In this document: in pieces, positions 50,529 through 58,380 of the stretch
How the letters are laid out: every line of letters begins with the position of its first letter
How positions within the stretch are numbered: the stretch's first letter is position 1
NCBI GenBank assembly: GCA_028819255.1
Contig: JAPPMB010000147.1
Coordinates: 16,031-80,030, forward strand
From: Bryobacterales bacterium
Lineage (GTDB): Bacteria > Acidobacteriota > Terriglobia > Bryobacterales > UBA6623
Direction: 5' to 3'
Length of the DNA: 64,000 nucleotides
The notes under the pieces: model-generated
The model's input: only the letters and a program-made list of their open reading frames with translations
Told to the model about the DNA's origin: nothing
Databases searched by the model: none
Made by a program: the position numbers and the translations under genes

Positions 50529-50583
50529 GCGTCCTGCACGCTGCCGCATGCGTGCCGGCACCATGTTTGGGCCGGCCGGTGCG

Positions 50584-50649
50584 CCCGTTTGCCCAAGTTG
50601 CTTCGCGACGCTGCGCGTGAACGGGAATGTTGGCGTCGACGGCGATCAA
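50584..50649 (-). pseudogene. VapC toxin N-terminal stub
   Basis: A TTG at 50649 overlapping the antitoxin stop (TTGA) opens IAVDANIPVHAQRREATW, the first strand and helix of a PIN domain with its first catalytic Asp. The homology then ends after about 20 codons near the GMC 3' end, and the frame runs on as antisense. A PIN toxin needs about 130 residues, so this toxin is destroyed. Confidence 0.6.
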
Positions 50650-50894
50650 CGGGATCCGCGACCCACATGGATCAACCCGCGCAGGTCAGGCCATGCGTCA
50701 GCCTCGAGAGGGTCGGGGCTGTCCGGCCCGCCAACTCTCAGATCGGGGAGAGCGTAGGGTCTCGCGGGCGGCGGCGCATCAGGCACGCGTCGGAGACCAT
50801 CCTCAACCACTGCGCTCAGCGAACGCCCTGTCTTCCGGGCGTGACGCCTGGCGCGAATGAGAATTTCATCCTGGATTTCGATTGTCGTCTTCAT
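50646..50894 (-). CDS. VapB-like antitoxin left without a functional toxin
   Basis: 82 aa. The N-terminus MKTTIEIQDEILIRARRHA and RSLSAVVEDGLRRV form an Arc-type ribbon-helix-helix, as in VapB proteins. The proline-rich tail PPPARPYALPDLRVGG is typical of the toxin-wrapping region. Its toxin partner is reduced to a stub downstream. It may persist as a DNA-binding regulator or protect against related toxins (inference). Confidence 0.78.
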   Translation of the reverse strand: MKTTIEIQDEILIRARRHARKTGRSLSAVVEDGLRRVPDAPPPARPYALPDLRVGGPDSPDPLEADAWPDLRGLIHVGRGSR

Positions 50895-51003
50895 CGCGCC
50901 ACATCACCCACGCCGCACGACATGGGAACGCCATGGCATGACGGCTTCCTGCATCCCGCCGGGCGGGAGCGGCACCGCGTCTGCCGGCCCGCCGACGTGC
51001 GGA

Positions 51004-51009
51004 TATAAT
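51004..51009 (+). promoter_or_regulatory. TATAAT -10 box upstream of the ThyX-like gene
   Basis: Perfect TATAAT 144 bases before ATG 51154. Stops in the ThyX frame between the two confirm the long leader, in which I see no ORF or riboswitch. Confidence 0.4.
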
Positions 51010-51153
51010 CTCATCTTCCAGCGAGTGTGCTGACCTCCCGCAACGGCACGCAACGGGAAACCGCCCAGCAGCCGTCTGTGATCGCTCCCGAGGCATGGGC
51101 GGCAGCCGGGCTCTGAAGACGGATGCGGAGCGGAGGTCGCGCACTGAGTCCGC

Positions 51154-52617
51154 ATGTCCGAAGAGGTCGCAGCGAATGGCCGCCGCGTCGTTGTCGTCGC
51201 TCCGATGCCGCCGGAGAAGAGTGCGTACGCGCTCGCGCGGTACAGCCGCTCCCCGGATTCGGTCGTCGACAGTCTGGCGTGGGTGCGCGGCCACAGCTCC
51301 TCGAAGTTCCTCGACAGCTTCTACTTCCGGTACGGTCACGCCTCGATCGCCGATCTGGGCCACTGCATCTTCTGCTTCGAGGGCGTTTCGGAGCTCGCCG
51401 CCATGGAGATCGAGGACGAGCAGCTCTGGGACGGACAGGCGAAATCGAGCCGCTATCAGGATTTTTCGCGGGGCGCGGCTGTCGTTCCTGACGAGCTGGC
51501 CGGAACCCCCCTCGAAGCCGACTACTCCGCCGCCGCCGGAGATCTGGTCACGTCCTACCTCGCGCTCCACGAGAGGCTCCGCGAACACCTCGAGGAACGG
51601 CTCCCCCGTCCGTCCTCGATGCCGCGGGGCGCCTATGGCCGGGCCATTCGCGCGCGCGCCTACGACGTGGCGCGATACCTGCTGTTCTGCGGGATCTCCA
51701 CCAACGTGGGACAGGTCGCCAGCATCCGGACCCTCGAGAAGCAGATGCGCAGGATGGGAGTGTCCGCCTTTGGCGAGGTGAGGTCGCTCGCTGCAGAGAT
51801 GCACGAGGCCTGCGCCGCCCCCCCGTCCTGCGTGTGGGACGAGGGGGCGCAGCCAGTGGAGCCGCTCGCGCCGACGCTCGCGAAGTACGCCGATCCCGAC
51901 ACGGCGCAGACCCGGGCCATGGAGCGCGTGCGGGCCTGGGCCATCCAGAATTTCGATCCCGGCGCCTACGACCAGCCGCGGGACGTCGACCTGGTCAGGG
52001 CCGGAGATCCTCTGGACGAGACGGCTGCAACCTGGCTGTACGCGGTCACCTCGCATCCGTTTCGGGCGGTCCTCGATTGCGTGAGCGGCTGGAGCCGCCG
52101 CCGTCGGGCCGAGGTGCTCGAGACCGCCTTGGAGGGCCGCAGGCGCCGGGACGAGCTCATGAGGCCCTTTCACAGCGGCTACCCGTACGTCTTCGACATC
52201 GTGTGCGACATCGGGGCCTACCGCGACCTGCACCGTCACCGGCGCTGCCAGCAGGTCCGCCAGCGATTCGGCGACAGGCTCGGCATCGAGCGTCCCCGCG
52301 CCGTGGACGAGGCCGCGGCCGGCGGGATCTTCGACGATGCCGTGCGGACGGCAGAGGCCGCTCGGGAGAGAATCCGGGAGGTTTCCGAGCCGGCGAGTCA
52401 GTACCTGCTTCCGTTCGCCTCGCGGTGCAGGTCGCTCTTCAAGATGGACTTCGCCGAGGCGGAGTACATCGCCCGTGTCCGTTCCGGCGTCAAGGGCCAC
52501 ATCTCGTACCGCAGGGTGGCGTGGGGAATCAAGGAGCGCGTAGCGGAGCTCGACCCGGAGCTCGGCAGCCTGATCCGCGCGACCCACCCCGACGTCGAGG
52601 ACCCGCTGACGCGCTAG
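51154..52617 (+). CDS. Tandem ThyX-like (FAD-dependent thymidylate synthase) protein
   Basis: 487 aa, about twice a normal ThyX. The N-terminal half has RYGHASIADLGHCIFCFEGV and ends its signature KSSRY near residue 99. The C-terminal half has DIGAYRDLHRHRRCQQVRQR near 360. The ThyX signature RHRxxSxNExSxR is complete in neither: the first half lacks RHR and the second lacks the serines. Such tandem proteins may use composite sites or may not be thymidylate synthases. The next gene starts seven bases after the stop, so the two are probably co-transcribed. Confidence 0.78.
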   Translation: MSEEVAANGRRVVVVAPMPPEKSAYALARYSRSPDSVVDSLAWVRGHSSSKFLDSFYFRYGHASIADLGHCIFCFEGVSELAAMEIEDEQLWDGQAKSSRYQDFSRGAAVVPDELAGTPLEADYSAAAGDLVTSYLALHERLREHLEERLPRPSSMPRGAYGRAIRARAYDVARYLLFCGISTNVGQVASIRTLEKQMRRMGVSAFGEVRSLAAEMHEACAAPPSCVWDEGAQPVEPLAPTLAKYADPDTAQTRAMERVRAWAIQNFDPGAYDQPRDVDLVRAGDPLDETAATWLYAVTSHPFRAVLDCVSGWSRRRRAEVLETALEGRRRRDELMRPFHSGYPYVFDIVCDIGAYRDLHRHRRCQQVRQRFGDRLGIERPRAVDEAAAGGIFDDAVRTAEAARERIREVSEPASQYLLPFASRCRSLFKMDFAEAEYIARVRSGVKGHISYRRVAWGIKERVAELDPELGSLIRATHPDVEDPLTR

Positions 52618-52624
52618 GACGCTC

Positions 52625-53278
52625 ATGATCCGCGGCGCGATCTTCGACCTCGACGGGACCCTCGGGGACACGCTTCCGGTCTGTTTCGCGGCATTCCGGT
52701 CCGTCTTCGCGCGGCGGCTGGGCCGCACGCTCGGGGATCGCGAAATCCAGGCGATGTTCGGGCCCAGCGAGGAGGGGATTCTCGCTCGGCTGGTCCCGGA
52801 TGATGCCGATGCGGCCCTCCGGGAGTACCTGGACGAATACAGGCTGGCCCACGCCGGATGCGCCGAGCCGTTTCCCGGCGTGCGGGAGACGCTGGAGTTC
52901 CTGGAGGCCCGCGGGGTTGAGCTCGCGATCGTGACGGGCAAGGGCCCCGGCAGCGCCCGCGTCTCGCGGGACGTGCTGGGTCTCGGCGGTTTCTTTTCCG
53001 CCGTCGAGGCCGGGTCGCCGAGCGGCGGCGTCAAGCCGGCCGCCATGAGGCGGGTCCTGGCCCGCTGGGGCCTGCCCCCGGCCAGCGTGATCGGCGTCGG
53101 GGACTCCCCGTCCGACGTCCGGTCGGCCCAGGAAGTCGGGATCTCCAGCGTGGCGGCCGCATGGGCCCCGGGCACGGATGGCGGCGCGCTCGCCGCGTGC
53201 GGCCCCGACCACGTGTTCCGGGAGGTTGGTGCGCTGCGAAGGTGGCTGGAGCAATCCCTGCCCGCTCTCAGAGGATGA
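52625..53278 (+). CDS. HAD-superfamily phosphatase (phosphoglycolate phosphatase-like)
   Basis: 217 aa. IFDLDGTLGDTLPVCF at the N-terminus holds the nucleophile and acid aspartates, IVTGKGPGSARV the motif II Thr, SGGVKPAAM the motif III Lys and GVGDSPSDVRSAQEVG the metal-binding Asp pair; the cap is of the alpha-helical type. It probably hydrolyses a small phosphorylated metabolite. ATG 52625 follows AGGACG seven bases after the thyX-like stop. The last 11 bases overlap the convergent queA. Confidence 0.88.
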   Translation: MIRGAIFDLDGTLGDTLPVCFAAFRSVFARRLGRTLGDREIQAMFGPSEEGILARLVPDDADAALREYLDEYRLAHAGCAEPFPGVRETLEFLEARGVELAIVTGKGPGSARVSRDVLGLGGFFSAVEAGSPSGGVKPAAMRRVLARWGLPPASVIGVGDSPSDVRSAQEVGISSVAAAWAPGTDGGALAACGPDHVFREVGALRRWLEQSLPALRG

Positions 53279-54311
53279 GCATGCAGTCGCCGTACGAGTA
53301 GAAGCGATACCTCTCTCTGACCGCGTGCGCATAGGCTTCGAGCACGAGCTCGGTTCCCGCGAACGCAGCCACCAGCATCAGCAGGGTCGACCGGGGCAGG
53401 TGGAAGTTGGTGAGGAGCCCCTGCACGGCCCGGAACCGGTGGCCCGGCGCGATGAAGAGGCTGGTCCTCCCCCGCAGCGGGAGAACCGCCCGGTCCACGG
53501 ACGAGGCGGCGGATTCCAGCGCCCGGACGACAGTGGTGCCCACCGCGACGGTTCGCCGTGCCGAACCGATCGCCTCGGCGGCGTCCGGCGGGACCTCGAA
53601 CGATTCCGCGTCCATCACGTGGTCCTCGACCCACTCCGCCCTCACCGGCCGAAACGTTCCAAGCCCCACGTGCAGCGTGATGCGGGCGAGCCTCGCGCCG
53701 CCCCGTCTCAGCTCCTGCACCATGCGCTCGTCGAAGTGCAGGCCTGCAGTCGGGGCGGCGACCGATCCGTCGGCGGCGGCGAATACCGTCTGATAGCGCT
53801 CCCGGTCCCCGGTGTCGTCGTCGCGGCGGATGTACGGCGGCAGAGGCACGTGCCCCTGCCGGGCGAGCAGGTCGCGCACGCCGGAGTCGTCGAGCTCCGG
53901 GAAACTGACGAGGCGGACGCCGCCCCCGATACGTTCCAGGACCAGCGCCCGCTGTCCGCCGAAGTCGATCGCCGTGCCCTCGGCGAGTCTTCTGCCCGGC
54001 CGGACGAGCGCCCGCCATCGGCCGCTTCCTCCGGCGTCAGGGCCGAGCACAAGCAGTTCGGCGCGGCCGCCGGGAAGACCTGTGGCGGGAGCGACCCGCT
54101 GCCCCACCAGTCTCGCCGCCAGAACGCGGCTGTCGTTCACGACGACGCAGTCTCCGCGTCCGAGCCGCCCCGGCAGGTCCAGGAATCGGGCGTCCGTCCA
54201 GGTCTCGGAGCGGCGGTCGATCACCAGCATGCGGCTCGCCGAACGCTCCGGAAGCGGCCTTTGGGCAATCAGCTCCTCCGGCAGCGCGTAGTCGAAGTCT
54301 GCCGCCCGCAC
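53268..54311 (-). CDS. queA: S-adenosylmethionine:tRNA ribosyltransferase-isomerase
   Basis: 347 aa. It transfers the ribosyl moiety of SAM to 7-aminomethyl-7-deazaguanine in tRNA to make epoxyqueuosine. The family N-terminus DFDYALPEELIAQRPLPERSA, DARFLDLPGRLGRGDCVVVNDSRVL across two blocks, PTAGLHFDERM near residue 205 and NFHLPRSTLLMLVAAFAG near 315 are intact. ATG 54332 is in frame, but the TAGAAT box lies between it and GTG 54311. GTG 54311 gives the conserved start five bases after the box. Confidence 0.95.
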   Translation of the reverse strand: MRAADFDYALPEELIAQRPLPERSASRMLVIDRRSETWTDARFLDLPGRLGRGDCVVVNDSRVLAARLVGQRVAPATGLPGGRAELLVLGPDAGGSGRWRALVRPGRRLAEGTAIDFGGQRALVLERIGGGVRLVSFPELDDSGVRDLLARQGHVPLPPYIRRDDDTGDRERYQTVFAAADGSVAAPTAGLHFDERMVQELRRGGARLARITLHVGLGTFRPVRAEWVEDHVMDAESFEVPPDAAEAIGSARRTVAVGTTVVRALESAASSVDRAVLPLRGRTSLFIAPGHRFRAVQGLLTNFHLPRSTLLMLVAAFAGTELVLEAYAHAVRERYRFYSYGDCMLIL

Positions 54312-54316
54312 GCCCC

Positions 54317-54322
54317 ATTCTA
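54317..54322 (-). promoter_or_regulatory. TAGAAT -10 box of queA (leaderless)
   Basis: TAGAAT on the minus strand ends five bases before the GTG at 54311. It lies within 40 bases of the divergent PHO-box-like array. Confidence 0.45.
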
Positions 54323-54358
54323 GGGAGACCATCCCGAAAAGGCCCTGGTTGCCGCGTA

Positions 54359-54414
54359 ATTCACCGACCCTTAACCAACCTGCAACCCGGAGTTAACGCC
54401 TCGCGCGCTAAGTT
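54359..54414 (+). promoter_or_regulatory. PHO-box-like array and -10 of the response regulator gene
   Basis: Four 7-base units, ATTCACC (54359), CTTAACC (54370), TGCAACC (54381) and GTTAACG (54392), are separated by 4-base linkers, giving an exact 11-base period. Ten bases later a TAAGTT -10 candidate begins (54409-54414) and there is no -35. This is the layout of activator sites for PhoB/PhoP-type regulators, and the gene it precedes encodes such a regulator. Confidence 0.7.
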
Positions 54415-54427
54415 CGGGCTAGAGGCG

Positions 54428-55114
54428 ATGTCCCCCAAGGTCGTAGTCATCGAGGACGACAAGGATCTCACCGGTTTGCTGCGGTACGCATTCGAGAAGG
54501 AGGGCTTCGAGTTCGCCGACACCCACGACGGGCTGACCGCCCACGAGTTCTGCCACCGCGAGCAGCCGGATGCCATCGTGCTGGACGTGATGCTCCCCGG
54601 AATGGACGGCTTCTCGGTCTGCAGGGAACTCCGGAAGGATCCGTGCCTGCGCGAGACGCCGGTGGTCTTCCTCACGGCCCGGTCCCAGGAGGCCGACCGC
54701 GTGAGGGGGCTGGAGATTGGAGGCGACGACTATGTCGTCAAGCCGTTCTCCGTGCGCGAGCTGCTGGCGCGGGTGAAGCTCCGCCTGCGCGGCCGGGCCC
54801 GCCTCGAGCCCGTCTACAGGCTCGGCGGCCTGGAGCTGGATCGGGATCGGCGCGAGGTGCGCCTCAACGGGCGGCCGGTGGCGGTGACGGCCACGGAGTT
54901 CCAGATCCTGGAGCGCATGCTCCGCCAGCCCGGACGCGTGTTCAGCCGCGAGAGCCTGCTCGATGCCGTGTGGGGCGTGGCCTGCAACGTCACGGACCGC
55001 ACGATCGACGTGCACATCCGGCGGCTGCGCAGCAAGCTCGAGGAGAATCCTTCGCGCCCGCGGTACATCCGGTCCGTGCGGGGATTCGGGTACACCGTCC
55101 GGGACGGTGACTGA
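54428..55114 (+). CDS. PhoB-like OmpR-family response regulator
   Basis: 228 aa. The receiver domain has the acidic pair VVVIEDDKDL, phospho-acceptor Asp in AIVLDVMLPGMDG near residue 56 and conserved Lys in YVVKPFSVRELL near 105. The winged-helix C-terminus carries DRTIDVHIRRLRSKLE and VRGFGYTV and is closest in style to PhoB. No histidine kinase gene is adjacent, so its sensor is elsewhere. AGAGG lies just before the ATG. The array upstream suggests autoregulation, and a matching array follows its stop codon in front of the TonB receptor. Confidence 0.92.
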   Translation: MSPKVVVIEDDKDLTGLLRYAFEKEGFEFADTHDGLTAHEFCHREQPDAIVLDVMLPGMDGFSVCRELRKDPCLRETPVVFLTARSQEADRVRGLEIGGDDYVVKPFSVRELLARVKLRLRGRARLEPVYRLGGLELDRDRREVRLNGRPVAVTATEFQILERMLRQPGRVFSRESLLDAVWGVACNVTDRTIDVHIRRLRSKLEENPSRPRYIRSVRGFGYTVRDGD

Positions 55115-55115
55115 G

Positions 55116-55170
55116 GTTCACCGAACCTTAACACCACTTCAAGGACCGCTTAACACGTCGCGACTACAGT
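55116..55170 (+). promoter_or_regulatory. PHO-box-like array and -10 of the TonB receptor gene
   Basis: Units GTTCACC (55116), CTTAACA (55127), TTCAAGG (55138) and CTTAACA (55149) with 4-base linkers again give an exact 11-base period, starting two bases after the regulator stop codon. A TACAGT -10 candidate (55165-55170) begins nine bases after the last unit. Half-sites match those upstream of the regulator. Confidence 0.7.
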
Positions 55171-55237
55171 CAAGAAAGGCGAGCCCGGCGGTTCGCCATT
55201 CCCAGCCATTCCCAGGGATAACCGGAGGTTCTCTCCC

Positions 55238-58045
55238 ATGCGTGTGATCAGAGTGTGCAAACTTGCGCTTGCCGTCTTGGCGGCAGGCGCATTCACCGCC
55301 GGTCCGGCGCTGAACGCGCAGGACAACAGCGGGACCGTTCTCGGATTCGTCTATGACGCTTCCACCGGAAACGCGATCCCGCAGGTCGACGTGGAAATGA
55401 CCGGGGAGGTCACTGTCACCGCGACCACAACCATCGAGGGCAGCTTCACGATCAGCGATGTTCCGGCCGGCACGTACACGGTCATCTACAAGTCCGCGAA
55501 CCACCAGGCGGTCAACGTCGAGGGTCTGGAGGTCCTCGCCGGGGAGATCGCCGACGCCAGCACGGTGATGTCGTCGAAGGGCGAGACCACGGTCGTGGAC
55601 GTGGTGGCGAAGGTGGCGGCGTCCGTGGCGACGCAGGAGGCCATGCTGGTCGAGCGCAAGCTCGCCTCCACGGTCTCGGACACCATCAGCGCCGAGGAGA
55701 TCCGGGGAGGAACCTCGTCGGACGCGTCCGAGGCGATCGAGAAGGTCACCGGCGTGACGACCATGAACGACTTCGTGTTCGTCCGCGGCCTCGATCCCCG
55801 CTACAGCGGGACGACTCTGAACAACGCCCTGCTGGCAAGCACCGAGCCCGAGCGCCGCGTGGTGCCGCTCGACCTCTTCCCTGCCAGCCTGATCGACAGC
55901 ATCAAGGTCCAGAAGACCTACGCGCCCGACCTGCCCGGCGAGTTCTCCGCCGGCCTGGTGCAGGTCGAGACGACCGAGTTCCCGACGCGGCCGACCCTGA
56001 GCGTCAGCTACTCGATCGGCTACAACACCCAGACGCAGGGACGCACGTTCCTCGACTATCCGGGGGGCGGCCGGGACTTCTTCGGCTTCGACGACGGCTC
56101 CCGCGCCCTGCCCGACTCGATCCCCGCGGACCAGCGCGTGGACCGCTTCACCTTCAGCCGGAGCGAGCTGCAGGAGTTCGGCCACGCCTTCTCGAACAAC
56201 TGGGAGCGGGTCCCCTACGACCTGAGCCGGCCGTCGATGAGCTGGAGCGCCGTGGCCGGAAACACGTTCGGCAAGCTGGGAATCGTAGGAGCCCTGACCT
56301 TCTCCAATTCCCTGCAGTCGATCTTCGACCAGCAGCGCAACTTCTACCTCCCCAACCCGCAGGCGGCCCTCGGAGCGGCAAACGCCGGACCGCCCGTGCT
56401 CGCCAGCGAGTTCGACTACGACGAGTCGACCGAATCCGTGCGGCTGGGCGGGGTCGTGAACGTCTCCTACCAGTTCACGCCCGCCAACAAGATTTCGCTG
56501 AAGAACTTCTTCTCGCGCGACACCGACGACGAGACGCGGCACTACGAGGGCTTCTATCAGGACTTCAACACGGACATCCGGAACCAGCGGCTGCGCTACA
56601 TCGAGCGGACCATCCAGAACTCCCAGCTGGAGGGCGAGCACCTCTTCGCCGGCCTGAACAACGCCGTCTTCGGCTGGACGATGTCGTACTCGAAGGCCAC
56701 CCGCAACGAGCCCGACCTGCGCGAGAGCCTCCAGATCTACCAGCCCCGGACGGACTCGTTCATCTTCTTCGACGACAGCCAGAGCGCCTTCCGCATGTTC
56801 ACCGACCTGGACGAGACGATCCTCAACCCCAGCGTCGACATGCTGGTCCCGTTCTACAGGGGCGGCTTCAGCGGCGCCGTCAAGTTCGGCGCGAACTACT
56901 CCTCGCGCGGCCGGCACTTCCGCTCCCGCCGCTTCCGCTACAACCTGCGCAGCTCCCGGGGCATCGACCTGATGCTGGGGCCGAACGACCTGTTCTCGGA
57001 GGACCACATCCGCCCGCGGGGCTTCGAGCTCAACGAGACGACGCGCGTGACGGACGCCTATCGCGGCGTGCGGGACGTGTTCGGCTACTACGGGATGCTG
57101 GAGCTGAACTTTGCCGCGAGGTGGCGCCTCATCGGCGGCCTGCGGATCGAGGACGTCAATCAGGACGTCACCACGTTCAACCAGTTCCTGCCCGCGACAG
57201 GCCGGGAGCCGGCGCCGTTCACGGCGACCAACTACCTGCCTGCCCTGAACGTGATCTACTCGATGACGCCCAAGCAGAACCTGCGCGTGGGGTACAGCCA
57301 GACCGTCTCGCGGCCGGACTTCCGGGAGCTGGCCCGGTTCGGCTTTCTCGACGTCGTCGGCGGCCTCCAGACCATCGGGAACCCGGAGCTCGTCCAGACG
57401 GACATCTCCAACTACGACGTCCGGTGGGAGTACTTCCCGGGCGGAAACCAGCTGCTCGCCGCCAGCTTCTTCTTCAAGAACTTCAACCGGCCCATCGAGC
57501 GGACCATGATCTCCGCGGTGGCGCTGCTGCGCACCTTCTCCAACGCGAACGCAGCGCGCAACTACGGATTCGAGTTCGAATTCCGCCGCGGCATGAACTT
57601 CCTGTCGCCGAAGCTGCGCGAGTTCGCCCTGTCGTCGAACTTCACGCTGGTGGACTCGAACATCGATCTGGAGAACGTGGACAAGTCGCTCGTGCTCACC
57701 TCGCTGAACCGGCCGATGCAGGGCCAGTCGCGCTATGTCGCGAACGTCATCGGCGAGTGGGCCCGGCCCAAGGCGCGGAGCACGGCCCGCTTCTACGTGA
57801 ACTACTTCTCGAGCCGGATCACGGATGTCGGCGCATTCGGGCTGCCGGATGTGCTCCAGGACGGGCTTGCGACGATGGACTTCGTCTACGAGTACACGCT
57901 GAAGGGCGACGACCGCTGGAAGCTGCGCTTCGCCGCAGAGAATCTCAACAACGCCCGCTGGTTCCTCACGCAGGGCGGGGAGACGTTCCTGGCGTACCGC
58001 GAGGGCAGGACGATCACCGTCGGCACGAGCTTCCGGATCTTCTGA
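55238..58045 (+). CDS. TonB-dependent outer-membrane receptor, probably PhoB-like-regulated
   Basis: 935 aa. GGAGG lies nine bases before the ATG. A signal peptide ending near GPALNAQ is followed by a carboxypeptidase-regulatory domain (GTVLGFVYDASTGNAIPQV). The plug has ASEAIEKVTGV, VRGLDPRYSGTTLNNALL, RRVVPLDLFPASLIDSI and PDLPGEFSAGLVQVETT. The barrel region ends in TVGTSFRIF with a terminal aromatic residue. The plug variant with VPLDLFP is shared by receptors for small organic or phosphorylated nutrients in other phyla. The PHO-box-like promoter makes a phosphorus-containing ligand plausible, but the substrate is not established. Confidence 0.92.
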   Translation: MRVIRVCKLALAVLAAGAFTAGPALNAQDNSGTVLGFVYDASTGNAIPQVDVEMTGEVTVTATTTIEGSFTISDVPAGTYTVIYKSANHQAVNVEGLEVLAGEIADASTVMSSKGETTVVDVVAKVAASVATQEAMLVERKLASTVSDTISAEEIRGGTSSDASEAIEKVTGVTTMNDFVFVRGLDPRYSGTTLNNALLASTEPERRVVPLDLFPASLIDSIKVQKTYAPDLPGEFSAGLVQVETTEFPTRPTLSVSYSIGYNTQTQGRTFLDYPGGGRDFFGFDDGSRALPDSIPADQRVDRFTFSRSELQEFGHAFSNNWERVPYDLSRPSMSWSAVAGNTFGKLGIVGALTFSNSLQSIFDQQRNFYLPNPQAALGAANAGPPVLASEFDYDESTESVRLGGVVNVSYQFTPANKISLKNFFSRDTDDETRHYEGFYQDFNTDIRNQRLRYIERTIQNSQLEGEHLFAGLNNAVFGWTMSYSKATRNEPDLRESLQIYQPRTDSFIFFDDSQSAFRMFTDLDETILNPSVDMLVPFYRGGFSGAVKFGANYSSRGRHFRSRRFRYNLRSSRGIDLMLGPNDLFSEDHIRPRGFELNETTRVTDAYRGVRDVFGYYGMLELNFAARWRLIGGLRIEDVNQDVTTFNQFLPATGREPAPFTATNYLPALNVIYSMTPKQNLRVGYSQTVSRPDFRELARFGFLDVVGGLQTIGNPELVQTDISNYDVRWEYFPGGNQLLAASFFFKNFNRPIERTMISAVALLRTFSNANAARNYGFEFEFRRGMNFLSPKLREFALSSNFTLVDSNIDLENVDKSLVLTSLNRPMQGQSRYVANVIGEWARPKARSTARFYVNYFSSRITDVGAFGLPDVLQDGLATMDFVYEYTLKGDDRWKLRFAAENLNNARWFLTQGGETFLAYREGRTITVGTSFRIF

Positions 58046-58380
58046 TGTGAAGACCCTGCCGGCCGGGGGTGCGACGGCAGCCTTCAGGCCGGATGGTCCG
58101 CGCAGCGTGCGGGTGCGACACCAGCCAGAGCGTTCCCGGAGCGGTCGATTCCGAAAGGGTCGCTGGCGTATCCGTAGGATGACCGGCCGGCCGAAGAGTC
58201 CGGGTCCCCAGCCTTGAGGTCAGAGGTGCGTCGTACCCCCATTGGTTCCGCATCCGGGCCGAAACGGAACGCGGGCTCCAATTGCCCCGGCTCGCCAACG
58301 CCCTCCCCGCGCCGTACCCTCAGGGGAGCGGGGAGAAAGCGCGGCTCGACGCCAAGCCGGTTACGATCTGACGAGAACGG
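58046..58380. other. Gap between the TonB receptor and the AAA ATPase
   Basis: About 335 bases without a supported gene or an obvious T-tailed terminator. A TACGAT -10 candidate (58362-58367) precedes the ATPase start. Nothing else is recognised. Confidence 0.4.

Noticed and set aside
48561..50564. Long N-terminal extension of the minus-strand sulfatase frame
   Set aside because: The extension is antisense to the GMC oxidoreductase and has no homology. A Tat-like signal peptide begins at ATG 48560.
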